From: Paraburkholderia sp. BL9I2N2
GTDB taxonomy: Bacteria; Pseudomonadota; Gammaproteobacteria; Burkholderiales; Burkholderiaceae
DNA length: 64,000 bases
Assembly: GCF_004339745.1 (NCBI RefSeq)
Contig: NZ_SMGP01000001.1
Coordinates: forward strand, 3,844,001 to 3,908,000
Direction: 5' to 3'
Shown one piece after another: positions 1 through 8,723 of the stretch (the stretch's first letter is position 1; each line of letters opens with the position of its first letter). The notes beneath the pieces were generated by a model. That model was not told the DNA's origin. It did not search any database and saw nothing but the letters and a program-made list of their open reading frames with translations. Both the position numbers and the translations under genes were made by a program.

Positions 1-1
1 G

Positions 2-712
2 GCCAACGACGACGATCTGCGCGATGCGCATGTGCTGATCCGCTCGCTCGAACCGTTTCCGGGCGCCGCCTACGGCAAGGCCGAAGCGGACTACGTCGTG
101 CCGGACATCATGGTGCGCAAAACGGCACAGGGCTGGCAGGCCGAACTGAACCCGGAAGTGGTGCCGAAGCTACGGATTAACCATCTGTACGCGAATATTC
201 TGCGCAATAACCGGGGCGATCCGGGCAGTGGTTCGTTGCGCCAGCAACTGCAGGAAGCGCGCTGGCTGATCAAAAATATCCAGCAACGCTTCGAGACGAT
301 TCTGCGCGTGGCGCAGGCAATTGTGGAACGCCAGAAGAGCTTTTTTGTCCACGGCGAAATTGCCATGCGCCCCTTGGTTTTGCGGGAAATTGCTGATACG
401 CTGGGCCTACACGAGTCAACTGTCTCGCGTGTGACAACCGGTAAATACATGCTGACCCCATTCGGGACGCTTGAATTTAAGTACTTCTTCGGATCACACG
501 TTTCGACTGACACGGGCGGCGCGGCGTCTTCAACGGCGATCCGTGCGCTCATCAAGCAACTGATAGGAGCGGAAAACCCGAAATCTCCTCTTTCAGACAG
601 CCGCATAGCCGAACTGCTGGCGGAACAGGGCTTCGTGGTCGCACGGCGTACCGTTGCGAAGTATCGCGAAGCGCTCAAGATCCCGGCAGTCAACCTGCGC
701 AAGTCTCTGTAG
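2..712 (+). CDS. rpoN: RNA polymerase sigma-54 factor RpoN (3' part)
   Basis: C-terminal 236 residues of sigma-54; the gene begins before the window. The reading frame is open from the first bases. The end carries the RpoN box ARRTVAKYRE, which contacts the -24 promoter element, preceded by the helix-turn-helix region around LGLHESTVSRVTTGKYM that is followed by the conserved FFGSHVSTD segment. Sigma-54 recruits core polymerase to -24/-12 promoters opened by AAA+ activators, classically in nitrogen control. It is followed by hpf and ptsN, the usual rpoN neighbourhood in proteobacteria. Confidence 0.97.
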   Translation, partial: ANDDDLRDAHVLIRSLEPFPGAAYGKAEADYVVPDIMVRKTAQGWQAELNPEVVPKLRINHLYANILRNNRGDPGSGSLRQQLQEARWLIKNIQQRFETILRVAQAIVERQKSFFVHGEIAMRPLVLREIADTLGLHESTVSRVTTGKYMLTPFGTLEFKYFFGSHVSTDTGGAASSTAIRALIKQLIGAENPKSPLSDSRIAELLAEQGFVVARRTVAKYREALKIPAVNLRKSL

Positions 713-882
713 CCCGTCGCCTTCCGTGGCGGGCATTTACCGGCCGCTCCGCAGTTGGCGGAAAGGCCGGCCGATGCGACCTGCCAGAAGTCAGTCACCG
801 GGGGGCGACTCAGGCAAGCCGACAGATCGACCGGACCTTCGTCATCGTGCGGACCAAGCGGCCATTAGCTTGGAGAAGCACT

Positions 883-1239
883 ATGAATCTGCAGATCAGT
901 GGACACCACCTCGAAGTAACGCCTGCGTTGCGCGAATACGTGATCACCAAACTGGATAGGGTGCTAAGACATTTCGATCAGGTAATCGACGGCAGTGTGG
1001 TCCTCTCGGTCGACAACCACAAGGAAAAGGAAAAGCGTCAAAAGGTTGAAATCAACCTGCATCTCAAGGGCAAGGACATCTTTGTCGAGAGCTGTGACAG
1101 CGACCTGTACGCTGCGATCGATCTGATGATCGACAAGCTTGACCGGCAAGTCATCCGCCATAAGGACCGCCTGCAAGGCCATGCGCATGAGGCGATCAAG
1201 TATCAACCGGCGCCGCAACTAGATGTGCCGCCGCAATAG
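883..1239 (+). CDS. hpf: Ribosome hibernation promoting factor
   Basis: 118-residue HPF/RaiA-family protein (older name sigma-54 modulation protein). It begins MNLQISGHHLEVTPALREYV, typical of the short HPF class, and has the beta-alpha-beta-beta-beta-alpha layout ending in a basic helix (DKLDRQVIRHKDRLQGH). These proteins bind the decoding centre of idle ribosomes and promote 100S dimers in stationary phase. The ATG at 883 is preceded by TGGAGAAG. An upstream in-frame ATG at 847 would add 12 residues not expected in the family. A strong terminator follows at 1291. Confidence 0.96.
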   Translation: MNLQISGHHLEVTPALREYVITKLDRVLRHFDQVIDGSVVLSVDNHKEKEKRQKVEINLHLKGKDIFVESCDSDLYAAIDLMIDKLDRQVIRHKDRLQGHAHEAIKYQPAPQLDVPPQ

Positions 1240-1290
1240 GGGAAATTAGAGGGTTTTCTTCGATAGACCTTCGTTTTCTCTTACCAGCGA

Positions 1291-1317
1291 AACCGCCCGG
1301 ACCCGGGCGGTTTTTTG
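1291..1317 (+). terminator. Rho-independent terminator after hpf
   Basis: An 8-bp stem AACCGCCC / GGGCGGTT with a six-base loop is followed by TTTTTTG. It closes the rpoN-hpf unit. The remainder of the 349-base gap before ptsN holds a TATAAT at 1422-1427 as a possible -10 for ptsN, but I see no good -35 with it. Confidence 0.88.
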
Positions 1318-1421
1318 TTTCCGGTCGCTGGTTTTCGCGCGGCGTCGCAGCAAGTGCCGGCGCTTCAAATGAACTCAATACGCATTGATGGCGCGCCGCA
1401 CCATCCGTGGCTACCCTGTTC

Positions 1422-1427
1422 TATAAT
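1422..1427 (+). promoter_or_regulatory. Candidate -10 element upstream of ptsN
   Basis: Perfect TATAAT in a GC-rich gap, about 160 bases before the ptsN start and downstream of the hpf terminator. The hexamer 17 bases upstream (CACCAT) is a poor -35, so this is only a candidate. Confidence 0.3.
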
Positions 1428-1588
1428 GTTCCGGTTACCATCGGGGTCAGGTAAGCTCAAGCGGAAATCGGTCGACCGGAGTCCTGCGCTTTCGGACTCC
1501 AACGCACGTCGCCGCGAGCATCAAACGAATGGAACGCCACTCAAACGCCCCAGCGAGGAGAACCCAGGCCACGTTTCCGCCTGTCAAC

Positions 1589-2044
1589 ATGAATCGTTTA
1601 GCCAAATTTCTTCCCCTCGAGAACGTCGTCGTCGGACTATCGGTCACCAGCAAGAAACGCGTGTTCGAGCAAGCGGGCCTGATCTTCGAGAACCAGAACG
1701 GCATCGCCCGTAGCACGGTCACTGACAATCTGTTCGCGCGCGAGCGCCTCGGATCGACTGGCCTTGGTGAAGGCGTGGCGATTCCGCATGGCCGGATCAA
1801 AGGCTTGAAGCAACCGCTCGCCGCGTTCGTCCGTCTTGCCGAACCCATCCCCTTCGAATCGCCCGACGGTCAGCCGGTCTCGCTGCTCATCTTCCTGCTC
1901 GTGCCCGAACAGGCCACTCAACAGCACCTCGAAATCCTTTCGGAAATCGCCCAGTTGCTGTCCGATCGCGAAGCCCGCGAGCGCCTGCATACGGAAGAAG
2001 ACCGCGAATCATTGCATCGCCTGCTCACTCAGTGGCAACCTTGA
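1589..2044 (+). CDS. ptsN: PTS IIA-like nitrogen regulatory protein PtsN
   Basis: 151-residue EIIA-Ntr, last phosphoacceptor of the nitrogen PTS. The active-site histidine is His67 in GVAIPHGR, matching the GxxxPH motif of the fructose/Ntr IIA family. The start is taken at MNRLAKFLP, the normal N-terminus of beta-proteobacterial PtsN. The frame is open further upstream to 1529 but that part is Arg/Pro-rich and non-conserved. PtsN is a regulator (potassium uptake, stress responses) rather than a sugar transporter. Its phosphate would come from the EI and HPr encoded at 60039-62360 in this same window. hprK follows 127 bases later. Confidence 0.96.
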   Translation: MNRLAKFLPLENVVVGLSVTSKKRVFEQAGLIFENQNGIARSTVTDNLFARERLGSTGLGEGVAIPHGRIKGLKQPLAAFVRLAEPIPFESPDGQPVSLLIFLLVPEQATQQHLEILSEIAQLLSDREARERLHTEEDRESLHRLLTQWQP

Positions 2045-2171
2045 TGCATCGGCGGTTATCCGCACGCCGGTGATCCGCCCACGTGCGGATACAGTCTGGC
2101 AAGGTAAGCGGCCCGCGCTAGCGCGGCCGTTGCTTTGCCCGGCAAGCGGCCCACACTGGAGTCACTGACTC

Positions 2172-3140
2172 ATGGATACGTCCAGCATCAACGCCCAAAG
2201 CATTTTCGACGACAACGCCGCCATGCTGAAGCTCAGCTGGCTGACGGGGCATGAAGGCTGGGAGCGCGGCTTTTCTTCGGAATCGGTCGCCAATGCCACG
2301 TCGAGCGCCGACCTCGTCGGCCACTTGAACCTGATCCACCCGAACCGGATCCAGGTGCTCGGCGACGCCGAAATCGACTACTACAAACGCCAAACCGACG
2401 AAGACCGCTCGCGCCACATGGCCGAGCTGATCGCGTTGGAACCGCCGTTTCTGGTGGTGGCGGGCGGCGTCGCCGCGCCGCCGGAACTGGTCCTGCGCTG
2501 CACGCGCTCGTCCACACCGCTATTCACCACGCCGATGTCCGCCGCCGCGGTGATCGACAGCCTGCGCCTCTACATGTCGCGCATTCTGGCGCCGCGCGCC
2601 ACGCTGCACGGCGTGTTTCTCGACATCCTCGGCATGGGCGTGCTGCTCACCGGCGACTCGGGCCTCGGCAAGAGTGAACTCGGGCTGGAACTGATCAGCC
2701 GCGGCCACGGCCTAGTCGCCGACGACGCGGTGGATTTCGTGCGCCTCGGTCCTGACTTCGTCGAAGGGCGTTGTCCGCCGCTGCTGCAAAACCTGCTGGA
2801 AGTGCGCGGCCTCGGCCTGCTCGATATCAAGACGATTTTCGGTGAAACCGCGGTGCGCCGGAAAATGAAGCTCAAGCTGATCGTGCAACTGGTCCGCCGT
2901 CCCGATGGCGAATTCCAGCGGCTGCCGCTGGAAAGCCAGACCGTCGACGTGCTCGGCCTGCCGATCAGTAAGGTCACGATTCAGGTGGCTGCCGGCCGAA
3001 ATCTCGCCGTGCTGGTCGAAGCCGCCGTGCGCAATACGATCCTGCAACTGCGCGGCATCGACACGCTGCGCGACTTCATGGATCGCCAGCGCCTGGCGAT
3101 GCAAGACCCCGACAGCCAGTTCCCCGGCAAGCTGATCTGA
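2172..3140 (+). CDS. hprK: HPr kinase/phosphorylase
   Basis: 322 residues. The N-terminal domain is variable; the C-terminal kinase domain starts near residue 145 with a P-loop GDSGLGKS at about residues 161-168, followed by the HPrK signature ELISRGHGLVADD and the EVRGLGLLD segment. The enzyme phosphorylates Ser46 of HPr and can reverse this by phosphorolysis. The HPr at 62091-62360 retains Ser46, so a substrate is present. It lies between ptsN and rapZ, a conserved beta-proteobacterial arrangement. The target of Ser46-P control in Gram-negatives without CcpA-type catabolite control is not evident from sequence. Confidence 0.96.
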   Translation: MDTSSINAQSIFDDNAAMLKLSWLTGHEGWERGFSSESVANATSSADLVGHLNLIHPNRIQVLGDAEIDYYKRQTDEDRSRHMAELIALEPPFLVVAGGVAAPPELVLRCTRSSTPLFTTPMSAAAVIDSLRLYMSRILAPRATLHGVFLDILGMGVLLTGDSGLGKSELGLELISRGHGLVADDAVDFVRLGPDFVEGRCPPLLQNLLEVRGLGLLDIKTIFGETAVRRKMKLKLIVQLVRRPDGEFQRLPLESQTVDVLGLPISKVTIQVAAGRNLAVLVEAAVRNTILQLRGIDTLRDFMDRQRLAMQDPDSQFPGKLI

Positions 3141-3236
3141 GCCGCAAGACAATGCGGTGCCCGCAGCCGGCGGCAGGCCGCGGGTACACGCACGGAGACC
3201 AGATGCTATGATGAAATGTACGGTTTTGACGACTCC

Positions 3237-4130
3237 ATGCGCATAATCCTGATCACCGGTATATCCGGCTCCGGCAAATCAGTTGCCCTGAACGCGCTTG
3301 AAGACGCAGGCTATTACTGCGTCGACAATCTGCCGCCGCGTTTCCTGCCGCAACTGGCCTCCTATCTCGCCGAGGACGGGCAAGACCGTCTCGCGGTCGC
3401 TATCGACGCGCGCTCGAGCGCCTCGCTCGACGAAATGCCCGCCATGATCCGCGACCTGTCGCGCGCCCACGACGTGCGTGTGCTGTTCCTGAACGCGAGC
3501 ACGCAGTCGCTGATTCAACGCTTCTCCGAAACGCGCCGCCGCCATCCGCTCTCCGGTTCCACTTCGCACGACGCCGACGTCGGCCTGCTCACCTCGCTCG
3601 CCGAAGCGATCGAACGCGAACGTGAACTCGTGGCGGGTCTGGCCGAATTCGGCCATCAGATCGACACGAGCAATCTGCGCGCGAACGTGCTGCGCGCATG
3701 GGTCAAACGTTTCATCGAGCAGAAAGATTCGGGACTCGTGCTGATGTTCGAGTCGTTCGGTTTCAAGCGCGGTGTGCCGCTCGACGCGGATTTCGTGTTC
3801 GACGTCCGCACCTTGCCGAACCCGTACTACGATCATGAATTGCGGCCGCTCACGGGCCTCGACAAACCGGTGATCGATTTTCTCGATGCACTGCCGGTCG
3901 TACATGAAATGATCGACGACATCGAGAACTTTCTCGCCAAGTGGCTCCCGCATTTCCGCGACGACAACCGCAGTTATCTGACCGTCGCGATCGGTTGCAC
4001 GGGAGGCCAGCACCGTTCAGTGTTCATTGCGGAGACGCTCGCCGCGCGTCTCGCATCGTCGGCGAATGTCATTGTGCGGCACCGCGATGCGCCGGTCGAA
4101 GCCGGCGAATCATCGAAGTTAGTGGCTTAA
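3237..4130 (+). CDS. rapZ: RNase adapter protein RapZ
   Basis: 297 residues. P-loop GISGSGKS lies near the N-terminus and the C-terminal domain contains the conserved GCTGGQHRSV motif and HRD. In enterobacteria RapZ binds the sRNA GlmZ and hands it to RNase E, tuning glucosamine-6-phosphate synthesis; older annotations call it YvcJ/nucleotide-binding protein. The start is set at MRIILITG, the family N-terminus. An in-frame ATG at 3216 adds seven residues and cannot be excluded, since neither has a clear ribosome binding site at proper spacing. Follows hprK by about 100 bases. Confidence 0.94.
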   Translation: MRIILITGISGSGKSVALNALEDAGYYCVDNLPPRFLPQLASYLAEDGQDRLAVAIDARSSASLDEMPAMIRDLSRAHDVRVLFLNASTQSLIQRFSETRRRHPLSGSTSHDADVGLLTSLAEAIERERELVAGLAEFGHQIDTSNLRANVLRAWVKRFIEQKDSGLVLMFESFGFKRGVPLDADFVFDVRTLPNPYYDHELRPLTGLDKPVIDFLDALPVVHEMIDDIENFLAKWLPHFRDDNRSYLTVAIGCTGGQHRSVFIAETLAARLASSANVIVRHRDAPVEAGESSKLVA

Positions 4131-4169
4131 CCGGCCGCATCGCGCGGCCTCAACTCGAAGCGTTGCGCC

Positions 4170-4802
4170 ATGTCTTCTTCTACTGTGCTTGCCGATGTGC
4201 CGCTGTTTCCGCTGCATACGGTGCTGTTTCCCGATGGACTGCTGCCGCTGAAGATTTTCGAAGCGCGCTACCTCGACATGGCGCGCGACTGTCTGCGCGA
4301 AAAAACGCCGTTCGGCGTGTGCCTGCTGAAAAGCGGTGCGGAAGTGGCGCGCGAGGAAGAGCCTTCGGTGCCCGAAGCAATCGGCTGTCTCGCTGAAATC
4401 GACGAGTGCGATGTCGAAGCCTTCGGCATGCTGCTGATTCGCGCACGCGGCACGCGGCGTTTTCGTCTGCTGTCGCATCGCGTCGAGTCGAGTGGTTTGC
4501 TGGTCGGCATGGCGGAGCCGCTCGGCGAGGATATGCCGCTCGAAGGCAACGAGCAACTGGCCAAGTTCGGCGCATGCGCGGAGGTGCTCGAACGGATCAT
4601 CGCGACGATCCGCGAGCGCGATCCGGAAAGCCTGCCGTTCGCGGAACCGTTCAGGCTCGAAGATCCGTCATGGGTGTCGAACCGTCTTGCCGAAGTGCTG
4701 CCGATTGCGCTGCGTGCTCGCCAGAAACTGATGGAGTTGCTGGACGCCGGCGCGCGGATCGACGTGGTTCATCGCTACATGCAGCAGCATCAGCTGCTGT
4801 GA
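4170..4802 (+). CDS. Stand-alone Lon N-terminal (substrate-binding) domain protein
   Basis: 210 residues beginning MSSSTVLADVPLFPLHTVLFPDG, the LPLFPLxxVLFPG-type opening of the Lon/peptidase S16 N-terminal domain, and continuing LPLKIFEARYLDM. The protein ends after this domain: no AAA+ module or Ser-Lys protease domain follows. Such proteins are widespread in proteobacteria and are named LON peptidase substrate-binding domain proteins; a role in substrate or partner binding is inferred, and no catalytic activity is expected. Starts 39 bases after rapZ, so co-transcription is likely. Confidence 0.9.
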   Translation: MSSSTVLADVPLFPLHTVLFPDGLLPLKIFEARYLDMARDCLREKTPFGVCLLKSGAEVAREEEPSVPEAIGCLAEIDECDVEAFGMLLIRARGTRRFRLLSHRVESSGLLVGMAEPLGEDMPLEGNEQLAKFGACAEVLERIIATIRERDPESLPFAEPFRLEDPSWVSNRLAEVLPIALRARQKLMELLDAGARIDVVHRYMQQHQLL

Positions 4803-4828
4803 CGGCGGCCGCGTGGCCGCCGGATTGA

Positions 4829-5956
4829 TCAGATCAGCGAGCCCTGCAAACTCTCCAGCAGCTTGCGCACCGGCGCGGGCACACCGAACGAATCGAGATC
4901 GCTGAGCGCGACCCACGCCGTGTCGGCGTCGCCCAGCGCAGCCAAGGCGCCCACGCCTCGATCCAGCTCCGCGAGCCGCGGCTCGATGTCCAGTTTGAAA
5001 TGCGTGAACACATGCGTGAGCGGCGCAAGCGGCGAGACCGCACCGTCGCCACCGAAGGCGCGCGCGCGGTCGGCGAGCGCGGCTTCATCGGCGGCTTCGG
5101 GCAAGCTCCACAAGCCGCCCCAGATACCGGACGGCGGGCGCTTCTCCAGCATCACCGCGTTGCCGTCGCGCAGCACCAGCATCCACGTACGGCGCGTCGG
5201 CACGGTCTTCTTCGGACGCGCCGTGGGAAGCAACCGCTGGCGTCCGGTCACGTTGGCGACGCAGTCGGCGGCGAACGGGCAGCGCAGGCAGTCGGGCTTG
5301 CCGCGCACGCACAGCGTCGCGCCGAGATCCATCAAGCCTTGTGTGTACGCGCTGACTTCGGCGTCCGATGCGTTCGACGGAAGCAGCGACTCCGCCAGCG
5401 TCCACATCGCGTTTTCGACTTTCTTTTCGCCCGGGAAACCTTCCACGCCGAACACGCGCGCCAGCACGCGCTTTACGTTGCCGTCGAGAATCGTCGCGCG
5501 CGCGCCGAACGCGAAAGACGCGATCGCCGCCGCCGTCGAACGGCCGATGCCCGGCAGCTCCGCCAGCTCCTCGACCGATGCCGGGAACGCGCCGCCATGC
5601 TGCTCGACCACGACTTGCGCGCAGCGATGCAGATTGCGGGCACGCGTGTAGTAGCCAAGGCCGGCCCACAACGCCATCACGTCGTCAGACGGCGCGGCGG
5701 CGAGCGCGGCAACAGTCGGAAAACGCGCGAGAAATTTCGCGTAATACGGAATCACCGTCGACACCTGCGTCTGCTGCAGCATGATTTCCGACAACCAGAT
5801 GCGGTACGGATCGCGCGTGTTCTGCCACGGCAAATCATGCCGGCCATGCTGACGCTGCCACGCGATCAGACGCGTGGAAAAATCAGACATGACCGGAAAA
5901 GCAGGCGCTCGAGGCGCGGCGGACGGGGTTGAACGGGGAGTTAAGCGAGAAGGCAT
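4829..5956 (-). CDS. mutY: A/G-specific adenine DNA glycosylase MutY
   Basis: 375 residues with this start. Helix-hairpin-helix glycosylase core: WLSEIMLQQTQVSTV includes the catalytic Glu region, LPGIGRSTAAAI is the HhH, and the [4Fe-4S] cluster ligands are in CVRGKPDCLRCPFAADC. A C-terminal NUDIX-like domain (GGLWSLPEA) recognises 8-oxoG. The enzyme removes adenine mispaired with 8-oxoguanine, complementing MutM just upstream. The start is uncertain: ATG at 5956 lies 8 bases after the mutM stop but adds a Ser/Pro-rich lead; ATG at 5890 (MSDFSTRLIAW) is closer to the conserved N-terminus. Neither has a strong ribosome binding site. Confidence 0.95.
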   Translation of the reverse strand: MPSRLTPRSTPSAAPRAPAFPVMSDFSTRLIAWQRQHGRHDLPWQNTRDPYRIWLSEIMLQQTQVSTVIPYYAKFLARFPTVAALAAAPSDDVMALWAGLGYYTRARNLHRCAQVVVEQHGGAFPASVEELAELPGIGRSTAAAIASFAFGARATILDGNVKRVLARVFGVEGFPGEKKVENAMWTLAESLLPSNASDAEVSAYTQGLMDLGATLCVRGKPDCLRCPFAADCVANVTGRQRLLPTARPKKTVPTRRTWMLVLRDGNAVMLEKRPPSGIWGGLWSLPEAADEAALADRARAFGGDGAVSPLAPLTHVFTHFKLDIEPRLAELDRGVGALAALGDADTAWVALSDLDSFGVPAPVRKLLESLQGSLI

Positions 5957-5963
5957 TGGGGAT

Positions 5964-6794
5964 TTAGCGCTGACAGGTGGGACAGAAATACGTTGAACGC
6001 TGCCCCTGCACGATCTGTTTGATCGGCGTTCCACACACACGGCATGGCAGCCCGGCGCGATCATAGACGAAATAGTCGAGCTGGAAGTAACCGCTTTCGC
6101 CATTGCTGCCGACGAAATCGCGCAACGTGCTGCCGCCCTTCTCGATGGCGGCGGCGAGCGTCACGCGCACGGCGTCCGCCAGCAACTCGTAGCGCACGAG
6201 CGAGACGCGCCCCGCCGCGGTGGTCGGCCGGATGCCGGCGCGAAACAGGCTCTCCGACGCGTAGATATTGCCCACGCCGACCACGATTTCACCGGCCAGC
6301 AGCGCCTGCTTCACCGAGACTTTGCGCCCGCGCGTGAGCCGGTGCATCAGCGCGCCGGAGAACGCGGGCGAAAACGGTTCGACGCCGAGGCTCGCGAGCA
6401 AGGGGTGCTCGAGCACGTCGCCGGCTTCGCGCGGGTGCCACAGCACCGCGCCGAAGCGCCGCGGGTCGCGATAGCGCAAAATGAACTCGTCGAAAATCCA
6501 GTCGATGTGATCGTGTTTCGCCGCGGCCGGCGGATGCGGCACATGGCGCAGCACCCGTAGCGTCCCAGTCATGCCAAGATGCACGATGAACCAGCCCGCG
6601 TCGATCTCGAACAATAGATATTTGCCGCGCCGCTCGACCTTGCGCACGACGTGCCCGCGCAAGGTTTTCGCAAGGTCGGCCGGAATCGGCCAGCGCAATG
6701 CGGGCGTGCGCACATCGACGCGTTCAACCTTGCGCCCGGACACATACGGTTCGATTCCCCGTCGGGTAACCTCAACTTCTGGCAACTCTGGCAT
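5964..6794 (-). CDS. mutM: Formamidopyrimidine-DNA glycosylase MutM (Fpg)
   Basis: 276 residues. It begins MPELPEVEVTRRG, where the processed Pro2 is the catalytic nucleophile and Glu3 is essential. The end has a Cys4 zinc finger (CRVCG and CPTC) followed by the terminal CQR. The H2TH region includes VGVGNIYASE. It excises 8-oxoguanine and ring-opened purines, then cleaves the AP site. It is followed within 8 bases by mutY, giving a repair operon for the same lesion. It is divergent from the TPR gene at 6882, with about 87 bases between them. The reading frame stays open far upstream, but that is antisense to the TPR gene. Confidence 0.97.
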   Translation of the reverse strand: MPELPEVEVTRRGIEPYVSGRKVERVDVRTPALRWPIPADLAKTLRGHVVRKVERRGKYLLFEIDAGWFIVHLGMTGTLRVLRHVPHPPAAAKHDHIDWIFDEFILRYRDPRRFGAVLWHPREAGDVLEHPLLASLGVEPFSPAFSGALMHRLTRGRKVSVKQALLAGEIVVGVGNIYASESLFRAGIRPTTAAGRVSLVRYELLADAVRVTLAAAIEKGGSTLRDFVGSNGESGYFQLDYFVYDRAGLPCRVCGTPIKQIVQGQRSTYFCPTCQR

Positions 6795-6881
6795 GTCTAA
6801 CTGGTCTGCAACTTGCGTGAGTGGTTGTGCGCGTATTGTAGCGAGCGCGTTACAATCGTCCGAAACATTGAACGGATTTCC

Positions 6882-8723
6882 ATGAACTTGTCCTTCGTGA
6901 AGCTGTTTTTGAAGCGCCCGGCTAGCGCATTCCGCGTACCTCACGCCGTGTCCGCTCGCCGGATGCTCGGTGCGGCGGCGCTCGCCGTCTGGGCGCTGGC
7001 TGCCGTGCCCGCCCACGCGCAGGACCCATCGCCGGACTCGGATGACACTTCGGTCACCCTGCCGGATCCGCTCGGCCCGGCCTCGGCGGAAGACCAGAAG
7101 TCGCTGCCCGGCGTGCCGCTGACGAGCCAGATCGTATTCCAGGTGCTCGCCGCCGAAGTCGCGCTGCAGCGCGACCAGCCGGCGCCCGCCTATCAGACCT
7201 ACCTCGCCCTCGCGCGCGACACGCATGATCCCCGCATGGCGCAGCGCGCCACCGAGATCGCGCTGGCCGCGCAGAGCCCGTCGGACGCTTTGACCGCCGC
7301 GCAATTGTGGCAGCAGTATGCGCCCAACTCGGAACGCGCCGCGCAACTCGACGCGTCGTTGCTCGTGCTGTCCGGCAAACCTGACGAAGCTTCGCCGATC
7401 CTCGCCCGCGAACTCGCACGGGTGCCCGCCGACAATCGCGGCAGCGCGATTCTGGCACTGCAACTGCTGCTGTCGCGCGGCCCGAACCGGATCGGCGGCC
7501 TGCACGTGCTGCAGGATCTGCTCAAGAACGACATGAACCGGCCCGAAGCGCAACTGGCGATCGCACGCCAGCAGCTCGTGTCGGACGACGCGCCGGGCGC
7601 GCGCAAGTCGCTCGAACAGGCGCTCACGCTCAAGCCCGACTATTTGCCGGCGGCGCTGATGCTGTCGCAAATGGGCCCTGAAGAGCGCAAGGAAGGCATC
7701 GCCTCGCTCGAAAAGTACGTGCAGCAGAATCCGAAATCGCATGACGCGCGTCTCGCGCTCGCGCAGATGTATCTCGCGAGCGACCGTCTGGACGACGCGC
7801 AGAAGCAGTTCGAGATCATGCATAAGAACAACGCGAACGAACTGACGCCGCTCATGGCGCTCGCGTTGATCAAGATCCAGCAGAAGAATTTCAACGACGC
7901 GCAAACGTACCTGACTCAGTACGCCCAGCAAGCGGAAAAAACGCCGGGCGCCGATCCGGGCCAGGCGTATATCTACCTTGCGCAGTTGTCGCTCGAACAG
8001 AAGAACGAAGCGGCTGCGAGCGATTGGCTGAACAAGATCTCGCCGTCGAGCCAGCAATATGTGCCGGCGCAGATCACGCGTGCGCAATTGCTCGCCAAGC
8101 AGGGCAAGACCGATGACGCGCGCAAGCTGCTGGCTAACCTGCCCGCGTCGGACCCGCGCGACCAGGCGCTGATCGCCCGCACCGACGCGGCGATCCTGTT
8201 CGACGCGAAGCGCTACCCGGAGGCGGAAACACGTCTGCAGCAAGCCACCGCGCAATTCCCCGACGACCCCGATCTGACCTACGACTACGCGATGTCCGCT
8301 GAAAAAACCGGCCATTACGACGTCATGGAAGCGCAGTTGCGCAAGCTGATCCAGACGCAGCCCGACAATCCGCAAGCGTACAACGCGCTAGGCTACTCGC
8401 TGGCTGATCGCAATCAGCGCCTCGCCGAAGCGGACAAGCTGGTCGAGAAGGCATCCTCGTTGGCGCCGAACGACGCGTTCATCATGGACAGCGTCGGCTG
8501 GGTCAAATACCGGATGGGGGATACATCGGACGCGATCAAGCTGCTGCGCAAAGCGTACGACATGCAGCCGAACGCCGAAATCGGCGCGCACCTCGGCGAA
8601 GTGCTGTGGAAAACCGGCAATCAGGATCAGGCACGCGCTGCTTTCCGCGATGCGCGCAAGCTCGAACCGGACAACGACACGCTTGTCAAAACGCTCCAAC
8701 GTCTTCAGGTGAACGATCTTTGA
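6882..8723 (+). CDS. Tetratricopeptide repeat protein, secreted
   Basis: 613 residues. An unusually long N-terminal lead (MNLSFVKLFLKRPASAF...) precedes a hydrophobic core LGAAALAVWALAAVPAHAQ with an AxA signal peptidase I-like site near residue 46. The body is made of TPR-like helical pairs, most obvious near residues 490-600 (AYNALGYSLADRNQRL, VGWVKYRMGDTSDAI). It probably acts as a periplasmic scaffold. Its stop overlaps the lolB start by one base (TGATG), so translation is coupled. This places it in the lolB-ispE envelope operon, and a part in outer-membrane lipoprotein handling is inferred only from context. Confidence 0.88.
   Translation: MNLSFVKLFLKRPASAFRVPHAVSARRMLGAAALAVWALAAVPAHAQDPSPDSDDTSVTLPDPLGPASAEDQKSLPGVPLTSQIVFQVLAAEVALQRDQPAPAYQTYLALARDTHDPRMAQRATEIALAAQSPSDALTAAQLWQQYAPNSERAAQLDASLLVLSGKPDEASPILARELARVPADNRGSAILALQLLLSRGPNRIGGLHVLQDLLKNDMNRPEAQLAIARQQLVSDDAPGARKSLEQALTLKPDYLPAALMLSQMGPEERKEGIASLEKYVQQNPKSHDARLALAQMYLASDRLDDAQKQFEIMHKNNANELTPLMALALIKIQQKNFNDAQTYLTQYAQQAEKTPGADPGQAYIYLAQLSLEQKNEAAASDWLNKISPSSQQYVPAQITRAQLLAKQGKTDDARKLLANLPASDPRDQALIARTDAAILFDAKRYPEAETRLQQATAQFPDDPDLTYDYAMSAEKTGHYDVMEAQLRKLIQTQPDNPQAYNALGYSLADRNQRLAEADKLVEKASSLAPNDAFIMDSVGWVKYRMGDTSDAIKLLRKAYDMQPNAEIGAHLGEVLWKTGNQDQARAAFRDARKLEPDNDTLVKTLQRLQVNDL

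Noticed and set aside
5000..5932. A 310-codon plus-strand frame opposite mutY.
   Set aside because: Arg/His/Ala-rich shadow of a well-defined gene on the other strand.
6795..8375. A long minus-strand extension upstream of mutM, giving an 803-codon frame.
   Set aside because: Fpg must start at MPELPE because Pro2 is the nucleophile; the extension is antisense to the TPR gene.
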